A DNA stretch of 61,716 nt, taken from positions 1 through 61,716 of the forward strand of contig JACQVS010000261.1 of assembly GCA_016209605.1 (NCBI GenBank). The letters run 5' to 3'. How positions within the stretch are numbered: position 1 is the first letter of the stretch; each line of letters begins with the position of its first letter. Position numbers and translations under genes: made by a program. This document shows positions 8,458 to 16,672 of this stretch, piece after piece. This stretch comes from Planctomycetota bacterium (GTDB lineage: Bacteria > Planctomycetota > UBA8108 > JACQVS01). The notes beneath the pieces are model-generated. The model saw only the letters and a list, made by a program, of their open reading frames with translations. It was not told the origin of the DNA and did no database searches.

Positions 8458-8519
8458 TGCGGGCTTCGCCCGCAACTGAGCTATCCGCAACTTCTCCGCA
8501 ATCTGCGGAGAAGTTGCGG
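8458..8519. repeat. Two-hairpin intergenic repeat element
   Basis: Two perfect inverted repeats in the gap between the PEGA gene and murD. The first is TGCGGGC / GCCCGCA with a TTC loop (8458-8474). The second has 16-bp arms (8485-8500 and 8504-8519) around an ATC loop. The first hairpin and the GAAGAATTTA flank recur at 16621 without the second hairpin, so this looks like a modular REP-type element. On the minus strand it would also terminate or process the PEGA transcript before murD. No T-run follows directly, so an intrinsic terminator is not certain. Confidence 0.75.
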
Positions 8520-8528
8520 AGGAAGAAT

Positions 8529-9068
8529 TTAGTTCTTTTCTGACTTCTTGCTCTTTTCCAGCTCGACCTCCGGCTCCTGGCCCTCCTCGGCCGCGTTCTG
8601 GGAGCGCAGCTCCTCCATCCTCTGGAGCAGGGCGGCCGTCTCCCGCTCCGACAGCGCCGGCACCGGCTTGAGCTTGAACTCCACCCGCCGGGCGTCGGTC
8701 ACCCGCCAGGGGAAGCAGTTTTCAACCAGGAAATCGAGCGGCGGATATTGATAAAAAGGGGCGTACACCGGCACCAGCCGGCTCTCCGAACGGCATCCCG
8801 GCCGGCGCAGGGTGATTTCGAAGGTGCCGTAAAAGTCGAAGGGGATGTCGACCGGGGTCACCGCCGGCGCCCTTTTCCCGCCGGCCACCACGACCATGGG
8901 CTCGCCGTTCAAGGCCACCTCGGCCCCCGGTGGATCCGAGCGAATTTGCAGGAGGCGTTCGACGCAGCCGGCGAGCGGGAGGAGCAGCCCGGCGGCCAGA
9001 CTCCACGCCAGGAGTCGGGCCCTCCAGGGCCGGCAAGTCGAATGATCGCGTCTCATGGCGAGGCTCAT
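8529..9068 (-). CDS. PEGA-domain lipoprotein
   Basis: A 179-residue envelope protein. The N-terminal hydrophobic segment ends LLPLAGC, a good lipobox. A PEGA-type fold follows (LLQIRSDPPGAEVALNG, then VTPVDIPFDFYGTFEITLRRPGC). After a basic region the C-terminus is charged and helical (ERETAALLQRMEEL, then Lys/Glu/Ser). PEGA domains are typical of bacterial surface proteins and often fuse to other modules. The start could be Met1 (9068) or Met5 (9056); neither has a decisive ribosome site. It is divergently arranged with the TPR lipoprotein gene, and the two may form an envelope gene pair. Confidence 0.75.
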   Translation of the reverse strand: MSLAMRRDHSTCRPWRARLLAWSLAAGLLLPLAGCVERLLQIRSDPPGAEVALNGEPMVVVAGGKRAPAVTPVDIPFDFYGTFEITLRRPGCRSESRLVPVYAPFYQYPPLDFLVENCFPWRVTDARRVEFKLKPVPALSERETAALLQRMEELRSQNAAEEGQEPEVELEKSKKSEKN

Positions 9069-9189
9069 TATATTTTTTGTCCCGATGGAGTAAACTCCTT
9101 TTCAACCTCATCGCGAAACTTGCCGATATAAAGAAGCGTAGCTTTTTACAGGAATAAAACCACCGGCAAGTGCCAAGGAAACATCTCCC

Positions 9190-9906
9190 ATGAAGACCTG
9201 GCTTGTTAGCACCGCGGTTTTGAGCGCCCTCCTGGGTTTGGGCTTCGGCTGTAAAACCACCGAGACGGTGGAGGACACCTACGATTTCAGCATTCCGGAG
9301 GGGAAGCCCTCGACCATCGTCAATTCCCGCTTGAAGCAGCTCCAGGAGAAGGTGAGAGATTACCCCAAGCGCGCCGACCTCCACTTCGACATCGCGGCCC
9401 TGCAATTCCAGAAGGAGAGCTTCCGCGACTCGGCCGAGTCGCTCAAGGAGGCTATATACCTCGATCCCGACCAGCCCAAGTACCACTACCACCTCGGCCG
9501 GGTCCATCTCTACATGGGCGAGCTGGAAGAGGCCGAGCAGGCCTTCCGCAAGGCCGTGGAGCTGACCCCGCCGGGGCGCTACAACGGCCCTCACTTCACC
9601 CTCGGCTACACCCTCTCCCTCCTCAAGAAGTGGAAGGACGCGCGCGCGCAGTTTGAAGCCTGCGTGCTGATCGATCCCAAGGACCCCATGCCGTACTACT
9701 TCCTCGGCTCCATCGCCGACCTCCACCAGGACCGCGAGCAGACCATCCGCTACATGCGCGAGTACATCGAGCGCGGCGGCAGGCAGTACTACGGCCGCGC
9801 CAAGGAGATCCTGGCCCATCTCGGCGTGACCGTCGATGAAAAGCCGCGCCCGGAAAAGCCCGCCGCCTCGGAAAGCCCGATCCCGCCGACGGGGAAGTCG
9901 AAGTAA
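9190..9906 (+). CDS. TPR-repeat lipoprotein
   Basis: A 238-residue protein with a signal peptide ending LLGLGFGC, a probable lipobox. The body contains at least three TPR units: around YPKRADLHFDIAALQFQKE, then DPDQPKYHYHLGRVHLYMGE with AEQAFRKAVEL, then the DARAQFEACVLIDPKDP segment. The C-terminal ~30 residues are Pro/Lys/Ser-rich and disordered-looking. AAGGA precedes the ATG. TPR lipoproteins act as scaffolds for envelope complexes; no partner can be named. The 9069-9189 gap must hold divergent promoters for this gene and the PEGA gene. Confidence 0.8.
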   Translation: MKTWLVSTAVLSALLGLGFGCKTTETVEDTYDFSIPEGKPSTIVNSRLKQLQEKVRDYPKRADLHFDIAALQFQKESFRDSAESLKEAIYLDPDQPKYHYHLGRVHLYMGELEEAEQAFRKAVELTPPGRYNGPHFTLGYTLSLLKKWKDARAQFEACVLIDPKDPMPYYFLGSIADLHQDREQTIRYMREYIERGGRQYYGRAKEILAHLGVTVDEKPRPEKPAASESPIPPTGKSK

Positions 9907-9997
9907 CCGGAATCGTTCAAGCCTCACTCGAGACCCACTCGATTTTAACGAGGCTGCCAGAGCCGCTCTTATCTTGATGAGCGGGGATGGGCGGGTT

Positions 9998-10023
9998 AAG
10001 ATCACCTTTTTCAGCGTGATCTT
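9998..10023 (+). promoter_or_regulatory. Inverted repeat upstream of thiS
   Basis: A perfect 8-bp inverted repeat, AAGATCAC / GTGATCTT, with a 10-nt loop, ending 14 nt before the thiS ATG. It could be an operator or a leader hairpin that covers the translation start. I do not see the conserved TPP riboswitch core in 9907-10037. Confidence 0.4.
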
Positions 10024-10037
10024 CCGAGATCTCAGCG

Positions 10038-10256
10038 ATGCTAAAAACCACGCGAGTGAAGCTGTACATCAACGGCGAAGTCCGGTCGTTTGACCGGGAA
10101 ATCACCGTCCAGGAGCTGGTCCAGCTCCTGGCGGTCCGGCTGCCGGCTGTGGTCGTTGAAGTGAACCGGACCATCGTCCCCAAGAGCGCCTACGCGGCGC
10201 ACCGGCTTGCGGATGGGGACCGCGTTGAAATCGTCACCTTTGTTGGAGGGGGTTAA
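10038..10256 (+). CDS. thiS: Sulfur carrier protein ThiS
   Basis: A 72-residue ubiquitin-like carrier. It shows the ThiS strand pattern (KLYINGEVRSF), the central VVVEVNRTIVPKSAY and the required C-terminal Gly-Gly as VTFVGGG; the terminal Gly becomes the thiocarboxylate sulfur donor for thiazole synthesis. Usual length for ThiS. ThiG follows after 6 bp. ThiF and ThiH/ThiO are not adjacent and would have to be elsewhere. Confidence 0.93.
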   Translation: MLKTTRVKLYINGEVRSFDREITVQELVQLLAVRLPAVVVEVNRTIVPKSAYAAHRLADGDRVEIVTFVGGG

Positions 10257-10262
10257 ACTCCC

Positions 10263-11135
10263 ATGAACGCACCGCACTTCGATCCCCTGGCCGCCCGATC
10301 CGGCGCTGGTGAAATCCCTGCTGCTGAAAGCCCTGCTATTGAATTCAGGGGCGAGGCCCTTGCCGATGACCCCCTCGTCCTGGGGAAGCACCGCTTCCGG
10401 TCGCGCTTGATCGTCGGCACCGGCAAGTACGCCGATTTTGAAATCATGCGGCGGGCGCTGGAGGAGTCGGGCGCGGAGATGATCACCGTCGCCGTCCGCC
10501 GGGTCGACTTTTCCGGCGATCCTTCGAAGAACCTGCTCAACTACATTGACCGCGGCCGCTACGCCATCCTTCCCAACACCGCCGGCTGCTATAACGCCGA
10601 GGAGGCCATCCGCGTGGCCTGCCTGGGACGCGAGCTGGGGATCTCCGATCTGGTCAAGCTGGAGGTTCTGGGCGATCCCCGGACCTTGCTGCCGGACCCC
10701 ATCGAGACCCTGAAGGCCACGGAAAGACTGGTCAAGGACGGCTTCACCGTGCTCGTCTACACGACCGATGACCCCATCATGGCCCGCCGCCTGCAGGATG
10801 CCGGCGCCACCAGCGTCATGCCGGCCGGCTCGCCCATCGGCTCCGGCCAGGGGGTCCTCAACCCCAACAACATCCGCATCATCCTCGAGAGCGTGACCGT
10901 GCCGGTGATCGTCGACGCCGGGGTGGGGACCGCCTCGGATGTGGCCGTGGCCATGGAACTGGGCGTGGCCGGCGTGCTTCTCAACACCGGCATCGCCCTG
11001 GCGCGCGAGCCGGTGCGCATGGCGCGGGCCATGCGCCTGGCCACCCAGGCCGGGCGCGATGCCTTCCTCGCCGGCCGCATTCCGCGGCGGCTTTACGCCA
11101 GCGCGTCCAGCCCTCTCGATGGGGTCGTGCGGTGA
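10263..11135 (+). CDS. thiG: Thiazole synthase ThiG
   Basis: TIM-barrel enzyme forming the thiazole phosphate moiety of thiamine from DXP, dehydroglycine and ThiS thiocarboxylate. Recognisable parts are [28 protein letters not shown], the Schiff-base Lys region [12 protein letters not shown] (Lys ~132), [12 protein letters not shown] and [12 protein letters not shown]. The 290 residues include a ~35-residue N-terminal extension not seen in most ThiG proteins. The GGAGGGGG run upstream supports the ATG at 10263. It overlaps the CPBP protease gene start by 4 bp (GTGA). Confidence 0.95.
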   Translation: MNAPHFDPLAARSGAGEIPAAESPAIEFRGEALADDPLVLGKHRFRSRLIVGTGKYADFEIMRRALEESGAEMITVAVRRVDFSGDPSKNLLNYIDRGRYAILPNTAGCYNAEEAIRVACLGRELGISDLVKLEVLGDPRTLLPDPIETLKATERLVKDGFTVLVYTTDDPIMARRLQDAGATSVMPAGSPIGSGQGVLNPNNIRIILESVTVPVIVDAGVGTASDVAVAMELGVAGVLLNTGIALAREPVRMARAMRLATQAGRDAFLAGRIPRRLYASASSPLDGVVR

Positions 11136-11953
11136 AGCGATTCGCCGGCATCGGGGCGGACCAGATCCGCTGGAACGGCATCGACGTCCTCTTCATCTTC
11201 TCCCTGCACTACTCGCTGCAATTTCTCTTTCAGATCGTCCCCTTGAGCCTGGGGAGGAGCCTCCTCCTTCATCTTCTCGAGCCGGGCTCGCCCGGCCTCG
11301 TGAGCGTTCTCACCTTCTGGATCGAGAAAGGGCTCGAAAGCCCCGACAGCATCCCTCCGGTCCTGCCGCTTTACTTCGGCGGCGTGGCGGCTGGGGTCTT
11401 GACGCTGGAGCTGGCCCTCGTGGTGGTGCTCCAGTTCTCGGAGTCGCCTCCCGCCGCCCTGGGCTGGCGGTCCTTTCCGGCGTGGAAAACGGTGCTGGCC
11501 ATCCTCCTCATGTTCATGGCCTTCCAGGCGCCGCTCTTCTTGATCACTTACGGTTGGGACTGGCTGCTGGTCCGTTTCGGCCACCAGCCCGAGCTGCAGG
11601 AGCAGGTGCAGATTTTCAAGGAGGCATTGGAAGGGCGGGACCTGGCGCTGCTGGGGGTGCTGGCCGCCGGGGCGGTGCTCGTCGCCCCGCTCGTCGAGGA
11701 GCTGCTCTTCCGCGGCATCCTTTACGGCTTCTTGCGCAAGCGGCTGGGGATGGCGTGGGGCGGCGCCTTGTCGAGCCTCGCCTTCAGCGGCGTGCACACC
11801 AACCTGGCGGCGCTGGCGCCGATCTTCGCCCTCGGCTGGCTCCTTTGCCTGATTTACGAGTGGCGTGGCAGTCTCTTCGATGCCATCCTCTTCCACGCCG
11901 TTTTCAACAGCGCCACGCTGCTGTGGACGGCGTTTTGGTGCGGGGGCCCCTGA
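11132..11953 (+). CDS. CPBP-family intramembrane metalloprotease
   Basis: A 273-residue polytopic membrane protein of the CAAX-protease/bacteriocin-processing (Abi) family. The catalytic motifs are present near the C-terminus: EELLFRG (EExxxR), then FSGVHTN with the first His, then LFHAVFNSA (HxxxN). Earlier hydrophobic segments account for several transmembrane helices. The start is GTG 11132, overlapping the thiG stop, so it is translated with the thiamine genes; that coupling is unexpected for a protease. Substrate unknown. Confidence 0.85.
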   Translation: MKRFAGIGADQIRWNGIDVLFIFSLHYSLQFLFQIVPLSLGRSLLLHLLEPGSPGLVSVLTFWIEKGLESPDSIPPVLPLYFGGVAAGVLTLELALVVVLQFSESPPAALGWRSFPAWKTVLAILLMFMAFQAPLFLITYGWDWLLVRFGHQPELQEQVQIFKEALEGRDLALLGVLAAGAVLVAPLVEELLFRGILYGFLRKRLGMAWGGALSSLAFSGVHTNLAALAPIFALGWLLCLIYEWRGSLFDAILFHAVFNSATLLWTAFWCGGP

Positions 11954-11989
11954 CGGCCCCCCCGGGCCGTTCCAAAGATATCGCCAAAG

Positions 11990-12017
11990 TTGCAAGAATT
12001 TGAGTTTTCACTATGAT
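11990..12017 (+). promoter_or_regulatory. Putative promoter of the double-HTH regulator
   Basis: TTGCAA at 11990-11995 and TATGAT at 12012-12017 with a 16-bp spacer. The predicted start of transcription (~12024) lies downstream of the ATG at 12013, which argues for the internal start at 12079. Confidence 0.45.
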
Positions 12018-12078
12018 GGATGGGGATGCACTTCATTGTCCTTGCCTCAACCCCATTGCTGGATGCTGGGCCGCCGCC

Positions 12079-13101
12079 ATGCTCAACATCGGTCTAGAGA
12101 TCCGCATCCTCCGCGAGCGCCTGCAGATCTCCTCCAAGGACCTGGCGCAGAAAATCGGCCTCTCCCAGTCGCAGATGTCGCGCCTGGAGAAGGGGGAGCG
12201 GCGCATCGACACCCGCGTGCTGCACAAGATCTCGGGTGCCCTGGGGGTGGAGCCGGCCTTCTTCTTCCGGTCGGCCGGCGCCGCGGCCGAAGGCCAGGCC
12301 GGGGGAGGGAGGGCGCTGCCTTCCGAGGGGGCGCCGGCGGCCATCCCCTTCGAGCACCTCGGCAAGCTGGTGCGCGGCGAGCGGCACAAGAAGCACTGGA
12401 CCATCGATGAGTTTGCCGCCAAGGTCGGCCGGACCAAAGCTTACCTGATCGCCCTGGAGGAGGGGAAGCACCCCCTCGAGGCGGACCTCGCCGACCGCAT
12501 CTCGAAGGTCCTGCGCCTTTCCCCCAACTTCTTCCTGAAGGCCCAGGAGGCCAAGATCGAAAGCCTCGAGGCGCAGCTCGCCCGGCTGCACCAGGCACTG
12601 GCGGAGAGCCAGCGCGGCCGGGAAGGGGCGGAAAACAGCGCGGCGGGCGGGACCGAGGCCGGCGGTTCCGGCAGTCCTGCCAGGTCGCGCCGCCTCCCCC
12701 TCTTCGGCAGCCTGGGGGCCGGCCTCGAGTTGGTCTTCGGCCCCGACGGCAACCCGGTGGGGGAGCCCGAAGACTTTCTCTCCATCCCCGGCCTGGACGG
12801 GCAGGGCTGCTTCGCCCTGACGGTGGCGGGGGACGCCATGGTCTCGCCGGTGAGCCCCTCCTTCCGCGAGGGGGACATCGTCATCTTCAGCGCGAGCGGC
12901 CTGCCGCGCAGCCGCGACCTGGTGCTGGCGCGCCCCGCCGCCCTTCACGGTCATGAGCCGCCCCTCTTCCGCCAGATCTTCTTCGAGGCCGGCGGCGCCA
13001 TCCGCCTTCAGCCGCTCAATCTGAGCTACCCGGCGAGGACCTTCAGCCGCAAGGACATCCTTGGCCTCTGGACCCTGGTAATACACCTGGCCAGAAACTA
13101 A
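12079..13101 (+). CDS. Regulator with two XRE-type HTH domains and a catalytically dead LexA/S24-like domain
   Basis: 340 residues from the ATG at 12079, which begins exactly at the first HTH; an ATG at 12013 is possible but probably lies before the transcript start. Two XRE helix-turn-helix units are present: KDLAQKIGLSQSQMSRLEKG, then IDEFAAKVGRTKAYLIALEEG about 90 residues later. A helical linker leads to a LexA-fold C-terminal domain (LPLFGSLGAGLEL with an Ala-Gly pair, then VAGDAM, EGDIVIF and IRLQPLN). In S24 peptidases the motif is GDSM/GNSM, with a later catalytic Lys in a LKR-like strand. Here Ser is Ala (codon 12835-12837) and the Lys position reads LFRQ, so self-cleavage should be impossible. 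Probably a constitutive or ligand-sensing repressor. Confidence 0.85.
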   Translation: MLNIGLEIRILRERLQISSKDLAQKIGLSQSQMSRLEKGERRIDTRVLHKISGALGVEPAFFFRSAGAAAEGQAGGGRALPSEGAPAAIPFEHLGKLVRGERHKKHWTIDEFAAKVGRTKAYLIALEEGKHPLEADLADRISKVLRLSPNFFLKAQEAKIESLEAQLARLHQALAESQRGREGAENSAAGGTEAGGSGSPARSRRLPLFGSLGAGLELVFGPDGNPVGEPEDFLSIPGLDGQGCFALTVAGDAMVSPVSPSFREGDIVIFSASGLPRSRDLVLARPAALHGHEPPLFRQIFFEAGGAIRLQPLNLSYPARTFSRKDILGLWTLVIHLARN

Positions 13102-14639
13102 AAACGCCTGTACCGGTAATAAACCTCCAGCGTCATCGCCCCCAGCGCCGTGGCGTAGACCCGGCCGCCGGCCTTGCCCCACTCGTCGATGGGGTCCCAG
13201 CTGCCGTCCTCATCGCCGCCACGGCGCTGGGTCGAGATCAGGGCGCTTTGCATCCCTTCGTTCCAGTCCTTCCACGGCTTGCCTCCGAACTGGAAGAGGG
13301 CGTAGGAGCCGTAGTACCAGTAGTAGAAATTGATTTTCGAGAGCCCCCGCCCTCCCGGCTCGACCCACCGCGGCGGCTCCTTCAGGAGGATGTCGACGCC
13401 GCGCTTGACGATCGGGTCGCTGCGGCTCTGGCCGGCGAAGAGGCGGCAGAGGACGCCGACCGCGGTCATGCAGGAAAGCTCCTTCGAGTAAGGGTAGGGC
13501 TCGGGGTGTTCCCCCTTCAAGGCCGAGCCCTCATCGCCCGGCGACTCGTAGCCGGTCTTGCCCGTGGCGATCGAGGTAGCGCGGTCGAGCCAGACCAGCG
13601 CCCCCTTCAAGGCCTCCTCGAAGCGCTCCTGGGGGAGGCCGAGCCGGGCGTTCTTGGCGGTCTTCAAGGCCAGAACCATCCAGCCGGTGACCGAGGTATC
13701 GTTCTTCCCGGGCTTGATGCCGTACTTCCAGCCGTAGCCGGGATTCTGGGCGTGCAGGCAGAGCTGGACGGCGTCGGTGACCGTCTTCTTGAGCCCGATG
13801 GTGTCGTTCGACATGGCGAGCAGCTCGCCCATGGCCAGGGTGGCGATGGCGTGGTCGTAAATCCACTGCTCGGCCTGGTCATCGCCGTAGCGGCCGTTGG
13901 CGCTGGGGTCCTCGGAGCGGACCTGAATCGACTTGAGGAACTTCACCGCCTTCTTCAGGCACTCGACGTACTCCTGGTAGAAGCCGTCCTGGTGGGTGTG
14001 GCCGAAGCCAGCGAAGGCGAGCATGGCGAGGCCGGTGACGCCGATGTCGTGGCCGGCCCAGCCGCGCCCGTCGCCATGCTTTGAATCGGCGTTGGCGCAC
14101 GGCTTCTCGCACATGCCGGTGAAGTCGCGGCCCTTCCAGCTCCCGTCGGCGCTCTGGTGGCGGCGCAGCCACTCGAGGGCGGCGCGGACGGCTTGCTCGG
14201 AGGCTTCGTTGCATCCATCGCCTACCGCCAGTTCATGGTCGGTGCGGGGGCCCCAGGGACCACCACGGACTGGGCCAAATCCGGGGATAGGAAGAGTCAC
14301 TGGCAATTCCTTAATTTCAACGCCGCTGGGCGGTTTGATGTCAATATCAGGCGCCTGGAATTTGATCTCCTCAGGTTTCGTGGGCAGAAAGGCCGGCGGA
14401 ATTTTCACCATTTTTCGCGGTAGGGTGGGGTCGTACCGGTCGGGCTTGGGCTTTTTGGGGGGAGGATCGATTTTGATGGTGGCGTTGCCGCCCGGCCCCC
14501 CCTTCTCCGGCACCGCCACCACCACGCGGAGGAGAATGAGGAAGAAGAGGAGATGGAGAACCGCCGCCAGGGCCCAAAAGGGAGCTTCTCTCAGCCAGCC
14601 GCCGGGAACCTTGCTTTCGGTCGTCAAGATCGCAGCCAT
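13098..14639 (-). CDS. Membrane-anchored prenyltransferase/squalene-cyclase-fold protein, copy A
   Basis: A 513-residue protein: a short cytoplasmic start, one transmembrane helix (WALAAVLHLLFFLILL), a ~100-residue Pro/Lys-rich periplasmic linker, then an alpha/alpha-barrel domain of the terpene-cyclase-like superfamily. The repeats show as ALEWLRRHQSADGSWKG, VTGLAMLAFAGFGH, AIATLAMGELLAM, VTGWMVLALKTAK and a DEDGSWDPIDEWG end. The classical cyclase DXDD acid motif is not evident, so enzymatic activity is not claimed. The start ATG at 14639 has GGAGG with 8-nt spacing; an upstream Met (14681) is less likely. It is the downstream copy of a tandem pair and overlaps the convergent regulator gene by 4 bp. 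Confidence 0.8.
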   Translation of the reverse strand: MAAILTTESKVPGGWLREAPFWALAAVLHLLFFLILLRVVVAVPEKGGPGGNATIKIDPPPKKPKPDRYDPTLPRKMVKIPPAFLPTKPEEIKFQAPDIDIKPPSGVEIKELPVTLPIPGFGPVRGGPWGPRTDHELAVGDGCNEASEQAVRAALEWLRRHQSADGSWKGRDFTGMCEKPCANADSKHGDGRGWAGHDIGVTGLAMLAFAGFGHTHQDGFYQEYVECLKKAVKFLKSIQVRSEDPSANGRYGDDQAEQWIYDHAIATLAMGELLAMSNDTIGLKKTVTDAVQLCLHAQNPGYGWKYGIKPGKNDTSVTGWMVLALKTAKNARLGLPQERFEEALKGALVWLDRATSIATGKTGYESPGDEGSALKGEHPEPYPYSKELSCMTAVGVLCRLFAGQSRSDPIVKRGVDILLKEPPRWVEPGGRGLSKINFYYWYYGSYALFQFGGKPWKDWNEGMQSALISTQRRGGDEDGSWDPIDEWGKAGGRVYATALGAMTLEVYYRYRRF

Positions 14640-14678
14640 GGGAATGCGCCTCCAGATATAGGGCTCTCTCTGGAGGGT

Positions 14679-14707
14679 CATTTTCCACGAAATTGAGTTT
14701 TTGTCAA
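14679..14707 (-). promoter_or_regulatory. Promoter region of copy A
   Basis: On the minus strand TTGACA (14702-14707) is followed 17 bp later by a weak -10 (AAAATG, 14679-14684). The spacer shares CTCAATTTCG with the promoter of copy B, so the promoter was duplicated with the gene and its -10 has since decayed or shifted. Confidence 0.45.
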
Positions 14708-14774
14708 TGCTATTTTGGCAACTTTTTCTAGGTGGGCTTGAATCGCCTTCAGGGTTATAGAAGGGGGATTGAGC

Positions 14775-16409
14775 CTACAAGCCGATGCCCTGCTGCGCCC
14801 GGATGAAGCGGTAGTAGACCTCGAGGGTCATGGCTCCCAGCGCCGTGGCGTAGACCCGGCCGCCGGCCTTGCCCCACTCGTCGATGGGGTCCCAGCTCCC
14901 GTCCTCGTCGATGTCCCCCTGGCGCTGGGTCGAGAGCAGCGCTTTCTTCATGTCCTCGTTCCAGTCCTTCCACGGCTTGCCGCCGTACTGGAAGAGGGCG
15001 TAAGAGCCGTAGTACCAGTAATACATGTTGATCTTGGAAAGCTGCGTCCCCTTCGGCTCGACCCACTGCGGCGGCTCCTTCATGAGGATGTCGACGCCGC
15101 GCTTGACGATCGGGTCGCTGCGGCTCTGGCCGGCGAAGAGGCGGCAGAGGACGCCGACCGCGGTCATGCAGGAAAGCTCCTTCGAGAAGGGATACGGCTC
15201 GGGGTACTCCCCCTTCAAGGCCGAGCCCTCATCGCCCGGCGACTCGTAGCCGGTCTTCCCGCTGGCGACCGAGGTGGCGCGGTCGAACCAGACCAGCGAG
15301 CCCTTGAAGGCCTCCTCGAAGCGCTCCTTGGGGAGGTCGAGGCGGGCGTTCTTGGCGGTCTTCAAGGCCAGCACCATCCACCCGGTGACCGAGGTGTCGT
15401 TCTTCCCGGGCTTGATGCCGTACTTCCAGCCGTAACCGGGATTCTGCGCCTGCATGCAGAGCCTGACGGCATCGGTGACCGTCTTCTTGAGCCCGATGGT
15501 GTCGTTCGACATGGCGAGCAGCTCGCCCATGGCCATGGTGGCGATGGCGTGGTCGTAAATCCACTGCTCGGTCTTGTCATCGCCGTAGCGGCCGTTGGCG
15601 CTGGGGTCCTCGGAGTGGACCTGCACCGACTTGAGGAACTTCACCGCCTTCTTCAGGCACTCGACGTACTCGTGGTAGACGCCGTCCTGGTGGGTGTGGC
15701 CGAAGCCGGCGAAAGCGAGGATGGCGAGGCCGGTGACGCCGATGTCGTGCCCTTTCCAGCCGCGGCCGTCGCCGTACTTGGTATTGACGTTGGCGCACGG
15801 CTTCTTGCACATTTCGGTGAAGTCGTGGCACTTCCAGCTGCCGTCGGCGCCCTGGTGGCGGCGCAGCCACTCGAGGGCGGCGCGCACCGCCGATTCGGTC
15901 CCCTCGCTGCCGCCCTCGCTGATCAGCGAGCCCTTCCCCCAGCGCTCGCCGTAAGCGCCGGCCGCGCCGCCGCCCACGCCGATGGCGTCGTGGATCGAGC
16001 TGTTCAAGAGCTCGACGTTGGTGAGGTTGTTGAGGTCGGTTCCCTTGGGGATCTCCGGCGTGACCTCATCGAGCTTGCGCTGAATGACCGTCTTTTCCAC
16101 CAGGCGCGGATCGGGGATCTTGGGCGTTTTCAGGATGTCGCGCTTGAGGGTGGGATCGTACTTGTCCTCCCTCTTCTTGGGAACCGGCCGGATCTTGACC
16201 GGGAGCTGCGGCGCCTTCGGCTCGGGGACTTCGGTGATGAACTGGAGGAGGATGACGAAGAGGATCATGTGGAGGATGGCGGAAATGGCCCAGAACGGCG
16301 TCTCCTTGAGCCAGCCAGGCCGCTCGACCACCTCTTCCTGCTCTTCTTCCAGCTCCTCATCCACCTGGGGATCGACATTTTTCTCGTCAGACGTATCGCG
16401 CGGGGCCAT
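14775..16409 (-). CDS. Membrane-anchored prenyltransferase/squalene-cyclase-fold protein, copy B
   Basis: A 544-residue paralogue of copy A. The N-terminal ~30 residues are strongly acidic, followed by one transmembrane helix (FWAISAILHMILFVILL) and a Lys/Pro-rich linker. The C-terminal ~380-residue barrel is almost the same as copy A, with shared blocks such as GYGWKYGIKPGKNDTSVTG and LFAGQSRSDPIVKRGVDIL. The linkers and N-termini differ. Start ATG 16409 with GGAGA upstream, under its own TTGACA promoter. The anchored, TonB-like layout suggests the barrel domain works in the periplasm, perhaps binding protein or lipid. Function unknown. Confidence 0.8.
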   Translation of the reverse strand: MAPRDTSDEKNVDPQVDEELEEEQEEVVERPGWLKETPFWAISAILHMILFVILLQFITEVPEPKAPQLPVKIRPVPKKREDKYDPTLKRDILKTPKIPDPRLVEKTVIQRKLDEVTPEIPKGTDLNNLTNVELLNSSIHDAIGVGGGAAGAYGERWGKGSLISEGGSEGTESAVRAALEWLRRHQGADGSWKCHDFTEMCKKPCANVNTKYGDGRGWKGHDIGVTGLAILAFAGFGHTHQDGVYHEYVECLKKAVKFLKSVQVHSEDPSANGRYGDDKTEQWIYDHAIATMAMGELLAMSNDTIGLKKTVTDAVRLCMQAQNPGYGWKYGIKPGKNDTSVTGWMVLALKTAKNARLDLPKERFEEAFKGSLVWFDRATSVASGKTGYESPGDEGSALKGEYPEPYPFSKELSCMTAVGVLCRLFAGQSRSDPIVKRGVDILMKEPPQWVEPKGTQLSKINMYYWYYGSYALFQYGGKPWKDWNEDMKKALLSTQRQGDIDEDGSWDPIDEWGKAGGRVYATALGAMTLEVYYRFIRAQQGIGL

Positions 16410-16521
16410 AGGCGGTCTCCGTTATCGGTCGTTGGTAACAAGGGCGATTTCGAATCTCGATGATAACAGCCGGCCTCTGGAGAAAGAAGCCCCTCCAGAG
16501 ACGGAGCTCAACTTTCCCCCC

Positions 16522-16550
16522 AGATTAAAGCGAAATTGAGATTTTGTCAA
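16522..16550 (-). promoter_or_regulatory. Promoter of copy B
   Basis: On the minus strand TTGACA (16545-16550), a 17-bp spacer and TAATCT (16522-16527). The spacer includes CTCAATTTCG, shared with the copy A promoter. Confidence 0.65.
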
Positions 16551-16569
16551 TTATTTTAAGGAATTCTTC

Positions 16570-16596
16570 TTCGTGTCCTTCGTGTCCTTCGTGGTT
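16570..16596 (+). repeat. Tandem 9-bp repeat, three units
   Basis: TTCGTGTCC, TTCGTGTCC, TTCGTGGTT in direct succession in the gap before the two-kinase gene, a few tens of bp from the hairpin repeat at 16621. No coding role is apparent. Confidence 0.7.
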
Positions 16597-16620
16597 AAAT
16601 GATTCACGAATTCGAGCTAC

Positions 16621-16637
16621 TGCGGGCTTCGCCCGCT
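16621..16637. repeat. Short copy of the hairpin repeat element
   Basis: The TGCGGGCTTCGCCCGC hairpin followed by GAGCAGAAGAATTTA matches the ends of the element at 8458 but lacks its central 16-bp-arm hairpin. Confidence 0.7.
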
Positions 16638-16672
16638 ACCGAGCAGAAGAATTTAAACACCGGATACTGGGA

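Noticed and set aside
9907..10037. A TPP riboswitch before thiS
   Set aside because: The conserved CTGAGA and TGATCTGGATAAT-like cores are absent. Only an 8-bp inverted repeat is present.
14769..16463. A long plus-strand frame opposite cyclase-fold copy B
   Set aside because: A similar frame occurs opposite copy A only because the sense strands are alike. Composition is Leu/Gly/Asp repeats, with no ribosome site.
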